A stretch of DNA of 64,000 nt from an uncultured Alteromonadaceae bacterium (GTDB taxonomy: Bacteria > Pseudomonadota > Gammaproteobacteria > Enterobacterales > Alteromonadaceae), in contig CAJXMO010000002.1 in assembly GCA_913056495.1 (NCBI GenBank), forward strand, positions 124,001 to 188,000, in the 5' to 3' direction. A program made the translations under genes and the position numbers. Below, piece by piece: positions 28,241-36,360 of this stretch (position 1 is the first letter of the stretch; the number at the start of each line of letters is the position of its first letter). The notes beneath the pieces are model-generated. The model ran no database searches and was not told the origin of the DNA. It was given only the letters and a program-made list of their open reading frames with translations.

Positions 28241-28507
28241 TATACCCGTGCTACTTCAAGATGCATGTTTCAGAGCTATCACAGCGCTTTCAATACAAGG
28301 CATATTGGTAAAGGAATGTAGGCACCTTTCGAACCAATATAACGCAGTAGTGGAAGCGCTGTGAAGCTCCCAGAGGGCCGGGCTAAAAATGCCTGATACG
28401 GCGTTAAATTGCTTTGATGTAGAACGACTATACCTTCAGCAATTTGTCTTGTCTCATGCCTTTTTTTCTCCGGCTGAAATCAAGCATATTGAGGCAGCAC
28501 GGGTATA
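28241..28507. mobile_element. MITE-like element with 12-bp terminal inverted repeats
   Basis: A 267-bp element bounded by TATACCCGTGCT (28241-28252) and its exact complement AGCACGGGTATA (28496-28507). It has two internal hairpins: one pairs CACAGCGCTT (28280-28289) with AAGCGCTGTG (28354-28363) and ATATTGGT (28302-28309) with ACCAATAT (28333-28340). The other pairs AAATTGCT (28406-28413) with AGCAATTT (28438-28445). It encodes no protein. If the outer TA is a target duplication, it resembles TA-inserting nonautonomous elements of marine gammaproteobacteria. It lies within the dctP upstream region. Confidence 0.75.
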
Positions 28508-28557
28508 AATAAGGGAATCTATTTAATCAATTTAACCCTAAATTTTAGCTAGCTATC

Positions 28558-28567
28558 TTGCTAGCAC
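28558..28567. promoter_or_regulatory. Predicted weak regulator site, TTGCTAGCAC
   Basis: Nine of ten bases match the island palindrome. A further TAGCTAGCTA lies at 28546-28555 just beside it. Both are on the distal side of the MITE-like element in the dctP upstream region. Confidence 0.45.
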
Positions 28568-28647
28568 TGTTTTGGGGTTTTATTTTAATGCATTTTCACC
28601 ATCTTTGAGCATTCTGATTTTATCTTGAATTAAATTAATTACTTTTT

Positions 28648-28657
28648 TTGCTAGCAA
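28648..28657. promoter_or_regulatory. Predicted regulator site, TTGCTAGCAA
   Basis: An exact copy of the island palindrome, between the end of the NTF2-like gene and the MITE-like element. It could act on dctP transcription from a distance or on a promoter now displaced by the element. Confidence 0.5.
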
Positions 28658-28725
28658 AAAAACAAGCCATTATTAAAATTTAATAATGGCTTGGTTTGGC
28701 TTTGGGGGAATTAAATAGGGGAGAA

Positions 28726-29124
28726 CTAGGCTTGGTTTATATCTGGCTCTAAGATCCATTCTGCGCTGTCATTCCAAACATCCATCTTGATAATCTTTCC
28801 GTCTTTCACTTCAAATCTGTCTAAATACCGGTTACCCGAAAAGCTACGACCATCAGGCCATTCGCCATATAAAGTACCATTTGAGTACACTACAACACTA
28901 TCTTCTTTTTCTGCGCAGTCATATGATTCTATTGATTTTTTAACCCAGTTGTAGCGACCTGAGTTAAATGCGGTAATGACACTGGCGTTCTCCATTTTCC
29001 GTTTGCCGGTAAAAGTGATTTGTACATCATCACTCATGTAAGTTGCGGCTAAAACAGGGTCTGGTTTCATTGAGGCCTCTAAAAAATCACTGACAATACC
29101 AACTGCTTTTTCAATTCTGTTCAT
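28726..29124 (-). CDS. NTF2-like (SnoaL-type) protein
   Basis: This 132-residue protein has the cone-shaped NTF2-like pattern: an N-terminal helix pair, DDVQITFTGKRKMENASVI, and a sheet ending RSFSGNRYLDRFEVKDGKII. Such proteins are isomerases, hydratases or accessory binders. HpxZ of oxalurate pathways also belongs to the NTF2-like superfamily, but I see no specific similarity. It is transcribed divergently from the Tsx-like channel across a region with two palindromic sites, so it belongs to the same regulon. The catalytic role is unassigned. Confidence 0.75.
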   Translation of the reverse strand: MNRIEKAVGIVSDFLEASMKPDPVLAATYMSDDVQITFTGKRKMENASVITAFNSGRYNWVKKSIESYDCAEKEDSVVVYSNGTLYGEWPDGRSFSGNRYLDRFEVKDGKIIKMDVWNDSAEWILEPDINQA

Positions 29125-29251
29125 AAGGGAATACTCCGGTTATCAATTTCATAAGTAACAGACTTAGCCGTTAATTTAATGGATGAGTCTTAAGCCGTTT
29201 TTAGCTTAAAGCATGCCATTATTTTTAATATGATTAAAAATGGCACAACTA

Positions 29252-29284
29252 ATGCTAGCATATATTTTTGTATTGCTAGCAATA
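29252..29284. promoter_or_regulatory. Two predicted regulator sites in a divergent promoter region
   Basis: ATGCTAGCAT (29252-29261) and TATTGCTAGCAATA (29271-29284) are perfect palindromes whose centres are 21 bp apart, two helical turns. They sit in the 312-bp divergent region between the NTF2-like gene (start 29124) and the Tsx-like channel gene (start 29437). A regulator dimer pair could bind cooperatively and control both. Confidence 0.65.
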
Positions 29285-29436
29285 TTTTTTGAGTTATCTC
29301 CCAAGATTCAAATGACGGTTAGCAATACATCTGATATCGACGCATTCGGAATGCAACGGCGGATTCCAACACTGTGTGATTCATCTATTAAAACAATAAA
29401 CGAAATATCAACACACTCTAAGTTTGGAGAATAAAA

Positions 29437-30153
29437 ATGAAAATGAAGTATTTAGCAGCAGTTTTAGGCGGGGCACTTTTATTTACTGCAAACGCACAAG
29501 CGGAAATGAAATGGAGCAGCTATCGGCTGAGTTATATTAATGCCGACAATTATAAAGTAGGAGACGAAAGTCGTGAGGTATTGACTGTAGAGCATGCCAG
29601 TGGCCATGACTGGGGTGATAATTTTTTCTTTACTGATCATCTGATGTTCGAAGATGGCACAGTCAGCAACTACTTTGAGTTATCTCCGAGACTGAGCTTG
29701 TCTTATTTAACCGGTTCTGAATTATCCGCTGGGGCAATTAAAGATGTTTATCTTGCCTCTACCTGGGAAGGTGGCGATAGTTTTGACAACTTTTTAATGG
29801 GTGTTGGTGTCGGCTTAGACGTTCCAGGGTTTAAATATTTTAATGTTAATTTATATAAAGCAAACAATGACTTGTGGCAAAACGATGAGCAGTTAACGCT
29901 GACTTGGGGTTTACCAGCTAATCTAGGTGGCCAGGAATTTTTATGGGACGGCTTTTTAGATTATTCCACTTCATCAGAAGGTCGTGAATCTGAAATGAAC
30001 TTCACCTCTCAAATCAAATGGAATGTAAGCCCGTTATTGGGTCTGGAAAGTCAGCTGTATCTGGGTATTGAATATGCTTACTGGACTAATAAATTCGGGA
30101 TTAAAGATATGAATGAGCGCAACCCCGGTTTATTAGTGAAGTGGCACTTCTAA
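29437..30153 (+). CDS. Tsx/OmpK-like outer-membrane channel
   Basis: This 238-residue protein has a signal peptide (to ANAQA-EM) and a 12-strand-type beta-barrel of the nucleoside-specific channel family. The segments KWSSYRLSYINADNY, VEHASGHDWGDNFFFTDHL and the final PGLLVKWHF resemble OmpK/Tsx proteins. It should let a nucleoside-, base- or ureide-sized solute cross the outer membrane. It precedes the ABC importer gene in the same direction and follows two palindromic sites. GGAG lies seven bases before the start. The solute is inferred. Confidence 0.82.
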   Translation: MKMKYLAAVLGGALLFTANAQAEMKWSSYRLSYINADNYKVGDESREVLTVEHASGHDWGDNFFFTDHLMFEDGTVSNYFELSPRLSLSYLTGSELSAGAIKDVYLASTWEGGDSFDNFLMGVGVGLDVPGFKYFNVNLYKANNDLWQNDEQLTLTWGLPANLGGQEFLWDGFLDYSTSSEGRESEMNFTSQIKWNVSPLLGLESQLYLGIEYAYWTNKFGIKDMNERNPGLLVKWHF

Positions 30154-30234
30154 TTTTTATAAGTTGATCTACGTATTTACCGCTTAGTGAGTATCAAACT
30201 ATAGTGCTTGCTAAGCTAACAGTATTTTAAATAA

Positions 30235-30244
30235 TTGCTAGCAA
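30235..30244. promoter_or_regulatory. Predicted regulator site before the ABC importer gene
   Basis: An exact TTGCTAGCAA ending 12 bp before the start codon at 30257 and just before the GGAG ribosome site. Binding here could block initiation or elongation. A degenerate TTGCTAAGCTAA lies at 30208-30219. Confidence 0.55.
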
Positions 30245-30256
30245 ATGGAGAATCCT

Positions 30257-31441
30257 ATGCTGAACTTTTTGAAAGCTAAATCTAAAACATTAAAAGTGGC
30301 TGCAACTGCAGTGACTTTAGGTCTTGCCAGTTTTGTCAGCCACGCTGAAGAGCCGATTAAAATCGGTTTGGTTGCGGCGCTATCCGGTCAATCGGCTAAA
30401 TCGGGTGAAGCGATAACGCGTGGTTTATCAATTGCGATTGATGAAATCAATGAAAATGGTGGTGTCTTGGGACGCCCGTTGGAATTGGTTCGCCGTGATG
30501 ATGAAAGTAACCCGTCTAAAGGTTTGCTCGCTGCACGTGAATTGATTCAAAAAGAAAAAGTAGCTGCTTTATTTGGCGGGTTAGATACGCCGGTTTCGCT
30601 GGCAATCGTACCTTTGGTCAATTCATTAAAAGTTCCTTTTGTGGGCGCTTGGGCGGCGGGTACACCTATCACGCGTAATGGCGCGAAAGATAATTATGTA
30701 TTTCGTGTCTCTGCGGTAGATGAGCTGGTTGATGAGGCTTTGGTTAAATATGCGATCAAACATTACGATATGAAAAAACCCGGGATGATTTTAATTAATA
30801 ATCCTTGGGGTGAATCAAACGAAAAAGGCTTTAAAAAAGCTTTAGCTAAACGCGATATTTCTTATACGGGTATTGAGCGCATTGAAGCCAGTGATTTAGA
30901 TGTGGTACCTCAATTAACCCGGCTTAAAAAAGAAGGCACAGATGTGCTCCTTATGGTGGCTAATGTAGCGCCTTCGGCTCAGGTGGTTAAATCACTTGAT
31001 CGCATGGGCTGGGATGTTCCAATTGTTTCTCACTGGGGACCTGCAGGCGGCCGTTTTGGTGAGCTAGCCGGACCGAATGCATCAAATGTTCATTTTGTTC
31101 AAACTTATACCTTCACTGATGAAAACTCGGCAAAAGGTGAGCAGGTTTGGACAGCGCTTAAAAAGAAATACCCCGAAATTAAAACGGTGGCAGATGTTAC
31201 CCCTGCTGTTGGTATTTCAAATGCATATGATGCGATGCATTTAACTGCGCTGGCGATTGAGAAAGCAGGTACCACCAAAGGTAAAAAAGTACGTGATGCC
31301 TTTTATCAGATTGAACAATACGACGGCTTAATTAAAGATTATCAATTTCCGTTTACAAAAGATGAGCATGATGCATTAGGACCGGATGACTATGTATTCA
31401 CGCATTTTGTTGATAACAAAATTGTACCAATCAAACATTAA
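30257..31441 (+). CDS. ABC transporter substrate-binding protein, branched-chain/amide type
   Basis: This 394-residue periplasmic binding protein (type I fold, Peripla_BP_6) has a signal peptide ending near SHAEE. The start of the mature protein, IKIGLVAALSGQSAKSGEA, and INENGGVLGRPLELVRRDDES are typical of LivK/UrtA/AmiC-type proteins. It binds the solute for the LivH and LivMGF-type proteins encoded downstream. I choose the ATG at 30257, with GGAG six bases upstream, over an ATG 12 bases earlier that would put the ribosome site inside the gene. A 251-bp structured gap separates it from the permease gene. Confidence 0.92.
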   Translation: MLNFLKAKSKTLKVAATAVTLGLASFVSHAEEPIKIGLVAALSGQSAKSGEAITRGLSIAIDEINENGGVLGRPLELVRRDDESNPSKGLLAARELIQKEKVAALFGGLDTPVSLAIVPLVNSLKVPFVGAWAAGTPITRNGAKDNYVFRVSAVDELVDEALVKYAIKHYDMKKPGMILINNPWGESNEKGFKKALAKRDISYTGIERIEASDLDVVPQLTRLKKEGTDVLLMVANVAPSAQVVKSLDRMGWDVPIVSHWGPAGGRFGELAGPNASNVHFVQTYTFTDENSAKGEQVWTALKKKYPEIKTVADVTPAVGISNAYDAMHLTALAIEKAGTTKGKKVRDAFYQIEQYDGLIKDYQFPFTKDEHDALGPDDYVFTHFVDNKIVPIKH

Positions 31442-31476
31442 ACCAGTCGTTGAAATATTGATTAAATTAGGGAAAA

Positions 31477-31614
31477 CAGCCTAGACAGGCTGCCTCAACT
31501 GAGATTTCAGTACACTGGCTGGCATGGCAGGGTTATACCGGATAATAGTATAAAACCTCGGCGGCCAGTGAATCTTTATTTCACACTCAGGCTCAGCGGT
31601 AAACCGGCTGAGCC
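31477..31614 (+). promoter_or_regulatory. Two mRNA hairpins between binding-protein and permease genes
   Basis: CAGCCT/AGGCTG (31477-31492) forms a small hairpin. GGCTCAGCGG with CCGGCTGAGCC (31590-31614) forms a strong 10-bp stem with one bulge and a TAAA loop. No U-tract follows. Such structures often protect the upstream binding-protein mRNA and reduce permease expression. Confidence 0.5.
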
Positions 31615-31692
31615 ATCCAATTACAAAGTTCAGATTTATACAGCTTTCAATATCTTTGCCGGCCACAGCAGGTCAGCTTAGGAGTCAGTATT

Positions 31693-32562
31693 ATGATTAC
31701 AGCCGCAATCATTACCGGGTTAGGTCTAGGCAGCATGTATGCCTTGCTTGCGCTCGGTTTTCAAATTACTTATACGGTTTCAAAAACCGTTAATTTTGCA
31801 CAGGGCAGTGCAATGATGTTAGGCGCTGTTTTAGCCTACACCTTTTCAATTACACTGGGGTTTCCCTGGTTCATCGCCGCCTTTATCAGTATCTTATTGT
31901 GTGCTGTTTATGGGTTATTAATAGAGCGATTTTTAGTCAGACCTTTTCATCAAAAAGGTTCGGATGCCTGGTTAATGGCAACGGTAGCCGGTGGCATTTT
32001 AGTTGATAACATAGTGTTATTTACCTTCGGTAAAGAGCCGCGTCAATTTAACTCTGAGTTAGCAACTCAAACACTCGATTTTTTTGGTAGTGGCGTTTAT
32101 GCCCAGCAATTAATTATTCCGGTAGTGGGGTTTGCGATTGCACTAGCGCTGGTTTTGATTCGTAAATATACCCGCCTAGGCAAAGTATTGCAGGCGACCG
32201 TGCAAAACCCGGATTCAGCTCGTTTGATGGGGATCCCGGTTGTTAAAGTTGTTGCGGCTGCTTATGCCATTTCTGCTGTTTTGGCCTGTATTGCCGGTAT
32301 GTTAATTGCGCCTTTATTCAGTGTGCATTCGGATATGGGGACCTTGTTTGGTTTAAAAGCTTTTGCTGTCGCAATCTTAGGTGGGATTGGCAGTGCCAGT
32401 GGTGTCTTTATGGCCGGTCTGTTATTTGGCTTAACTGAAGCTCTGGTAACCGTTTATTTTGGCTCTGCATTTACTCAGATTATTACTTTCGCTTTGGTCA
32501 TTGTTGCCTTGGCAATCAAACCAAATGGGTTATTCGATAAAGCAACATTGGTGAAGGTGTAA
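31693..32562 (+). CDS. ABC transporter permease, LivH type
   Basis: This 289-residue inner-membrane permease has about eight hydrophobic segments and the LivH-family signatures GLGLGSMYALLALGFQITY, VNFAQGSAMMLGA and FGLKAFAVAILGGIGSASG. It forms half of the transmembrane channel with the LivM part of the next gene, which begins one base after its stop. Confidence 0.92.
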   Translation: MITAAIITGLGLGSMYALLALGFQITYTVSKTVNFAQGSAMMLGAVLAYTFSITLGFPWFIAAFISILLCAVYGLLIERFLVRPFHQKGSDAWLMATVAGGILVDNIVLFTFGKEPRQFNSELATQTLDFFGSGVYAQQLIIPVVGFAIALALVLIRKYTRLGKVLQATVQNPDSARLMGIPVVKVVAAAYAISAVLACIAGMLIAPLFSVHSDMGTLFGLKAFAVAILGGIGSASGVFMAGLLFGLTEALVTVYFGSAFTQIITFALVIVALAIKPNGLFDKATLVKV

Positions 32563-32563
32563 T

Positions 32564-35047
32564 ATGCGAAACAATTCTTTAGTTTATTTATTTATTAGTG
32601 CTGTTGCATTATTAGGCTGTGTATTGTCTTTTGTGCTCGACAGCTATTCTTTATTAGTGTTTACCTTGTGTGTATCAAGCGCCATTGTTGGTGTTGGTCT
32701 TAATATCCTGATGGGATTAAGCGGACAGATGTCGTTTGGTCATATTGCCTTTTATGCGATTGGCGCATATGCCTCAGCGTTATTATTGATCGCTGGCGTG
32801 CCTTTGTCGTTATCACTCATTCTGGCGGGGGTGATTTGTGCCCTGATTGGCGCATTGTTGGCAATTCCGGCCATTCGGGTGAGTGGCCCTTATCTGGCGA
32901 TGATTACCATTGCTTTTGCGTTTGTTGTTCATCACGGCTTAATGGAGTGGAGAGATTTAACTGGCGGTGCAAATGGATTAATGGGGATCCCTATGCCAGA
33001 AAGCGAATCCTTTGATGCAGAAATCATTTTGGCTTTATTATCAACCGGTTTGCTTATCGCCAGCTTGGTTTTTTATCACTTACTGCACTCAAGCGGTTGG
33101 GGTAAAGCCATACGAGCGGTTAAAGCATCTGAAATTGCGGCTAAATCTTTAGGTTTTAACCCGGTACAAACTAAAACCCTGGCGTTTTCGCTATCGGCCT
33201 TGTTAACTGGTTTAGCCGGTGCCGTTATACCACCTTTGATGATGTTCATCAGCCCGAGTACTTTCCCATTTTTTCAATCTATTTTATTTGTATTGGCGGT
33301 TATTGTAGGTGGAACCGGGACTTTATTCGGACCCGTATTGGGTGCGGGTATTGTTGTATTAATGCCTGAGTTATTATCACCGTTGGCTGAATATAGATTG
33401 CTGATTTTTGCTGTACTTTTATTGGCAATATTATGGCTGGCGCCAAAAGGTATTTTAGGTGCAATTCAAAGCCGGTTTAATAAACCGGATAAATTGATGC
33501 CCCCTAAATCTGTTAACCGCCATTTATTGGCTAAGTTTTATGACAAAGCTCAGGGCGATTTAAACGGGCTTAAAGTAGATAAAATTGGTATTCGTTTTGG
33601 TGGTGTTCAAGCTGCTCAGAATGTAAGTTTTGATGCTGAATTTGGTCAGGTAACTAGCATTATCGGGCCAAATGGGGCGGGTAAAACGACGGTCTTAAAT
33701 ATGATTAGTGGTTTTTACACCCCGGATTCAGGGTCCATAACACTGGCCGAAGCATTGGAAAATAAAAACGCCTGGCAGATCGCCCGGTGCGGGATCGCCA
33801 GAACTTATCAAACTACCCAATTATTTGGTGAAATGTCGGTACTGGAAAACCTGCTAACGGCAATGCAAAACGGTCATATCGGTAACCCTATTTTAGCCAA
33901 TGATCAAAATAATATTGATTTGGCGATGAACTTGTTGGCTCTGGTAGGTTATCAGGGCTCGGTGAATATCAAAGCTGAGCAACTACCACATGTTGACCGT
34001 CGCTTGGTTGAAATTGCTCGAGCGTTGGCAACTCAGCCCTCAGTCTTGTTATTAGATGAACCCGCAGCCGGTTTAAGCCGGCAGGATACAGACTCTATGT
34101 CTGTATTGTTAAAAACCATTGCAAGTTTTGGTATTGCGGTCATTTTAGTTGAACACGATATGCCACTGGTGATGTCAGTCTCAGATAAAATTCTGGTATT
34201 AGATGCAGGCAAGCCTATCGCTTTGGGTCAGCCAGATTATGTCAGAAGCCAGCCTGAAGTCATTGCGGCATATTTAGGGGGAACTGATTATCAGGCAACT
34301 CCGCGCGCGAATCCATGGAATGGTAGTCGTGATGCAACTTTATTTGTTAAAGGTTTAACGCTGGATTATGGCGCTGCTCCGGTTTTAAATGCGGTTGAAT
34401 TTGTAGTTAACCCCGGTGAGCTAGTTGCTGTGTTAGGGGCAAACGGTGCCGGTAAAAGCAGTATTTTAAATGCGCTTGCCGGTTTGCATCAGCCATCATC
34501 TGGTGAAATTGTATTAAATAATCAGAGTATTGAAGATTTACCCGCGAGTGAAATTGCAAAACTGGGTTTGGCTTTGGTGCCAGAAGGTCGCCAGTTATTT
34601 GGTGAATTATCTGTCAGGGATAATTTATTATTAGGTGCATACAGTCGCACTGACGAATTTGATGCGGATGCTGAAATTGAAGCTATCTTAAACCGCTTCC
34701 CGCGTTTACGAGACCGTATTGATGGTCAGGCTGGGTTATTATCCGGTGGTGAGCAGCAAATGGTTGCCGTCGGGCGAGGTTTAATGGCAAAACCCAGTAT
34801 CTTATTATTGGATGAACCATCACTGGGTTTAGCACCCGCAATGATAGGTGAGCTTTATGATGCACTGGCAGCTTTGCGCGATGAAGGCGTCACTATTTTA
34901 CTGGTAGACCAAATGGCGAATCTTGCATTGCAGGTTGCAGACCGAGCTTATGTGTTAGAGACAGGTGATATTGTTAAACAGGGAACAGCGGCTCAGTTGC
35001 AAGCGGACCCTGAATTAGAAGCCGCTTATTTAGGAGAAACCGCATGA
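32564..35047 (+). CDS. Fused LivM permease - LivG ATPase - LivF ATPase
   Basis: This 827-residue protein joins three normally separate ABC components. Residues 1-300 are a LivM permease (GLNILMGLSGQMSFGHIAFY; VKASEIAAKSLGFNPVQTK). Residues about 335-570 are an ATPase with Walker A GPNGAGKTT (about 367) and Walker B LLLDEPAAGLS, but its signature reads LPHVDRR in place of LSxGxQR. Residues about 590-827 are a second ATPase with Walker A GANGAGKSS (about 625), a canonical LSGGEQQ (about 726) and LLLDEPSLGLAP. With LivH it makes a full importer. The ATG of the next gene overlaps its stop by four bases. Confidence 0.93.
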   Translation: MRNNSLVYLFISAVALLGCVLSFVLDSYSLLVFTLCVSSAIVGVGLNILMGLSGQMSFGHIAFYAIGAYASALLLIAGVPLSLSLILAGVICALIGALLAIPAIRVSGPYLAMITIAFAFVVHHGLMEWRDLTGGANGLMGIPMPESESFDAEIILALLSTGLLIASLVFYHLLHSSGWGKAIRAVKASEIAAKSLGFNPVQTKTLAFSLSALLTGLAGAVIPPLMMFISPSTFPFFQSILFVLAVIVGGTGTLFGPVLGAGIVVLMPELLSPLAEYRLLIFAVLLLAILWLAPKGILGAIQSRFNKPDKLMPPKSVNRHLLAKFYDKAQGDLNGLKVDKIGIRFGGVQAAQNVSFDAEFGQVTSIIGPNGAGKTTVLNMISGFYTPDSGSITLAEALENKNAWQIARCGIARTYQTTQLFGEMSVLENLLTAMQNGHIGNPILANDQNNIDLAMNLLALVGYQGSVNIKAEQLPHVDRRLVEIARALATQPSVLLLDEPAAGLSRQDTDSMSVLLKTIASFGIAVILVEHDMPLVMSVSDKILVLDAGKPIALGQPDYVRSQPEVIAAYLGGTDYQATPRANPWNGSRDATLFVKGLTLDYGAAPVLNAVEFVVNPGELVAVLGANGAGKSSILNALAGLHQPSSGEIVLNNQSIEDLPASEIAKLGLALVPEGRQLFGELSVRDNLLLGAYSRTDEFDADAEIEAILNRFPRLRDRIDGQAGLLSGGEQQMVAVGRGLMAKPSILLLDEPSLGLAPAMIGELYDALAALRDEGVTILLVDQMANLALQVADRAYVLETGDIVKQGTAAQLQADPELEAAYLGETA

Positions 35048-36267
35048 GTCGATTGATCCTGAAAAATGCAAAAACGTTAGATAAGTTAGATGAACATGAT
35101 TTGTATATTGAAGACGGCTTATTTGTCGAACACTTTATTCACGAGGATGATCTAGCTGAAGTAATTGATTTGCAGGGGAAATTAGTTTTACCTGGGTTAA
35201 TAGAAACCCATATTCATTTAGACAAAGCCTGTATTTTAAATCGTTGCCAGTTAAAACAGGGAACCTTGGCTGAAGCCATTGAGCAGACTTCTCAAGCCAA
35301 AGCCGGATTTAATTTTGATGATGTTTATCAAAGAGGTGCCAGTGTTATCGAAAAAGCGATAAAACAAGGCACCACTTATATGCGCACTCATGTTGAAATT
35401 GATCCTCAGGTTGGACTGACCAGCTTTGAAGCTATTATGCAACTTAAGCAGGATTACGCTTGGGCGATTACGCTTGAGATTTGTGTTTTCCCGCAAGAAG
35501 GCATGTTTAATAACCCAGGTACGGAAACCTTGTTGCTTGAAGCTATCGAAAAAGGGGCGGATAGTTTAGGTGGTTGCCCGTATACAGACTCAGAGCCCGA
35601 GCGGCAAATAGAGCGCTTATTTGAAATGGCTCAAGAGTATAATCTGGATCTCGATTTTCATCTTGATTTTGATTTAAATCCGGAAAAAATGCTGCTGAAT
35701 AAAGTCATTGAATGCACGCAGCATTCGGGTTGGCATCAACGCGTCACTGTCGGTCATGTAACCAAGTTATCCTGTCTGCCGTTAGATAAACTTGATGCAA
35801 TCGCAGAGCAACTGGCCGAAGTTGGCGTTAATGTCACCAGTTTACCCAGTACTGATTTGTTTTTAATGGGACGTAATTTTGATTACAGCAAACCCAGAGG
35901 GGTAGCACCATTATTACCGTTAGATATAAAAGGTGTGCTGTGCTCCATTTCAACCAACAATTTAAGCAACCCGTTTACGCCTTATGGCGATGCTTCATTG
36001 ATCCGGCAAGCTAATTTGTATGCCAATATTCAGCAACTGGCCACGGCTGATGAGTTGGCAAAATGTCTGTCTTGGGTATCTAAACAATCAGCTAAGCTAC
36101 TGGGCCTGGCACAATATGGCACCGAACCGGGTTGTTATGCTGATTTTATCGTGATCAATGCTGAATCTGCCAGTCAGATAATAGCTGAATTAAAAGCGCC
36201 TTTAACTGGCTTTAAGCGAGGTATTAAGACGTTTGAACGAAGTGAAGCCAGGCTGGTCCGCAGCTAA
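35044..36267 (+). CDS. Cytosine-deaminase-like amidohydrolase
   Basis: This 407-residue metal-dependent hydrolase of the amidohydrolase superfamily is closest in pattern to CodA/AtzC-like deaminases. Visible are the metal motif LPGLIETHIHLDKA (about 50-63), RTHVEIDP, the HLDFDLNP strand and VGHVTKLS. At the end of the barrel, where CodA has the catalytic Asp, the sequence reads ISTNNLSNPFTPYGD, so Asn replaces that Asp or its role has moved. It likely acts on a cyclic or acyclic amide/amine imported by the preceding ABC system, with which it is translationally coupled. Exact substrate unknown. Confidence 0.82.
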   Translation: MSRLILKNAKTLDKLDEHDLYIEDGLFVEHFIHEDDLAEVIDLQGKLVLPGLIETHIHLDKACILNRCQLKQGTLAEAIEQTSQAKAGFNFDDVYQRGASVIEKAIKQGTTYMRTHVEIDPQVGLTSFEAIMQLKQDYAWAITLEICVFPQEGMFNNPGTETLLLEAIEKGADSLGGCPYTDSEPERQIERLFEMAQEYNLDLDFHLDFDLNPEKMLLNKVIECTQHSGWHQRVTVGHVTKLSCLPLDKLDAIAEQLAEVGVNVTSLPSTDLFLMGRNFDYSKPRGVAPLLPLDIKGVLCSISTNNLSNPFTPYGDASLIRQANLYANIQQLATADELAKCLSWVSKQSAKLLGLAQYGTEPGCYADFIVINAESASQIIAELKAPLTGFKRGIKTFERSEARLVRS

Positions 36268-36271
36268 CTTA

Positions 36272-36353
36272 CAGGCCGGAAAACCGGATTGGTTTTTACG
36301 GCCTGAGTTTTAATCTGTATTACGTATTGCCGGAATGTATAAATTCATTCCGG
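36272..36353. terminator. Tandem terminators between amidohydrolase and gntR
   Basis: The first hairpin pairs CAGGCCG plus AAAACC with GGTTTT plus CGGCCTG (36272-36305). The second pairs CCGGAATG with CATTCCGG (36330-36353) followed by TTTGTTTTT. They separate the convergent amidohydrolase and GntR regulator genes. Confidence 0.75.
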
Positions 36354-36360
36354 TTTGTTT

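Noticed and set aside
28726..29124. Calling the NTF2-like gene hpxZ
   Set aside because: Only the superfamily is shared; I see no specific HpxZ residues, so a symbol would over-claim.
29240..29434. A 64-codon frame before the Tsx-like gene
   Set aside because: It overlaps the palindromic operator sites and has no domain; most likely the chance translation of a promoter region.
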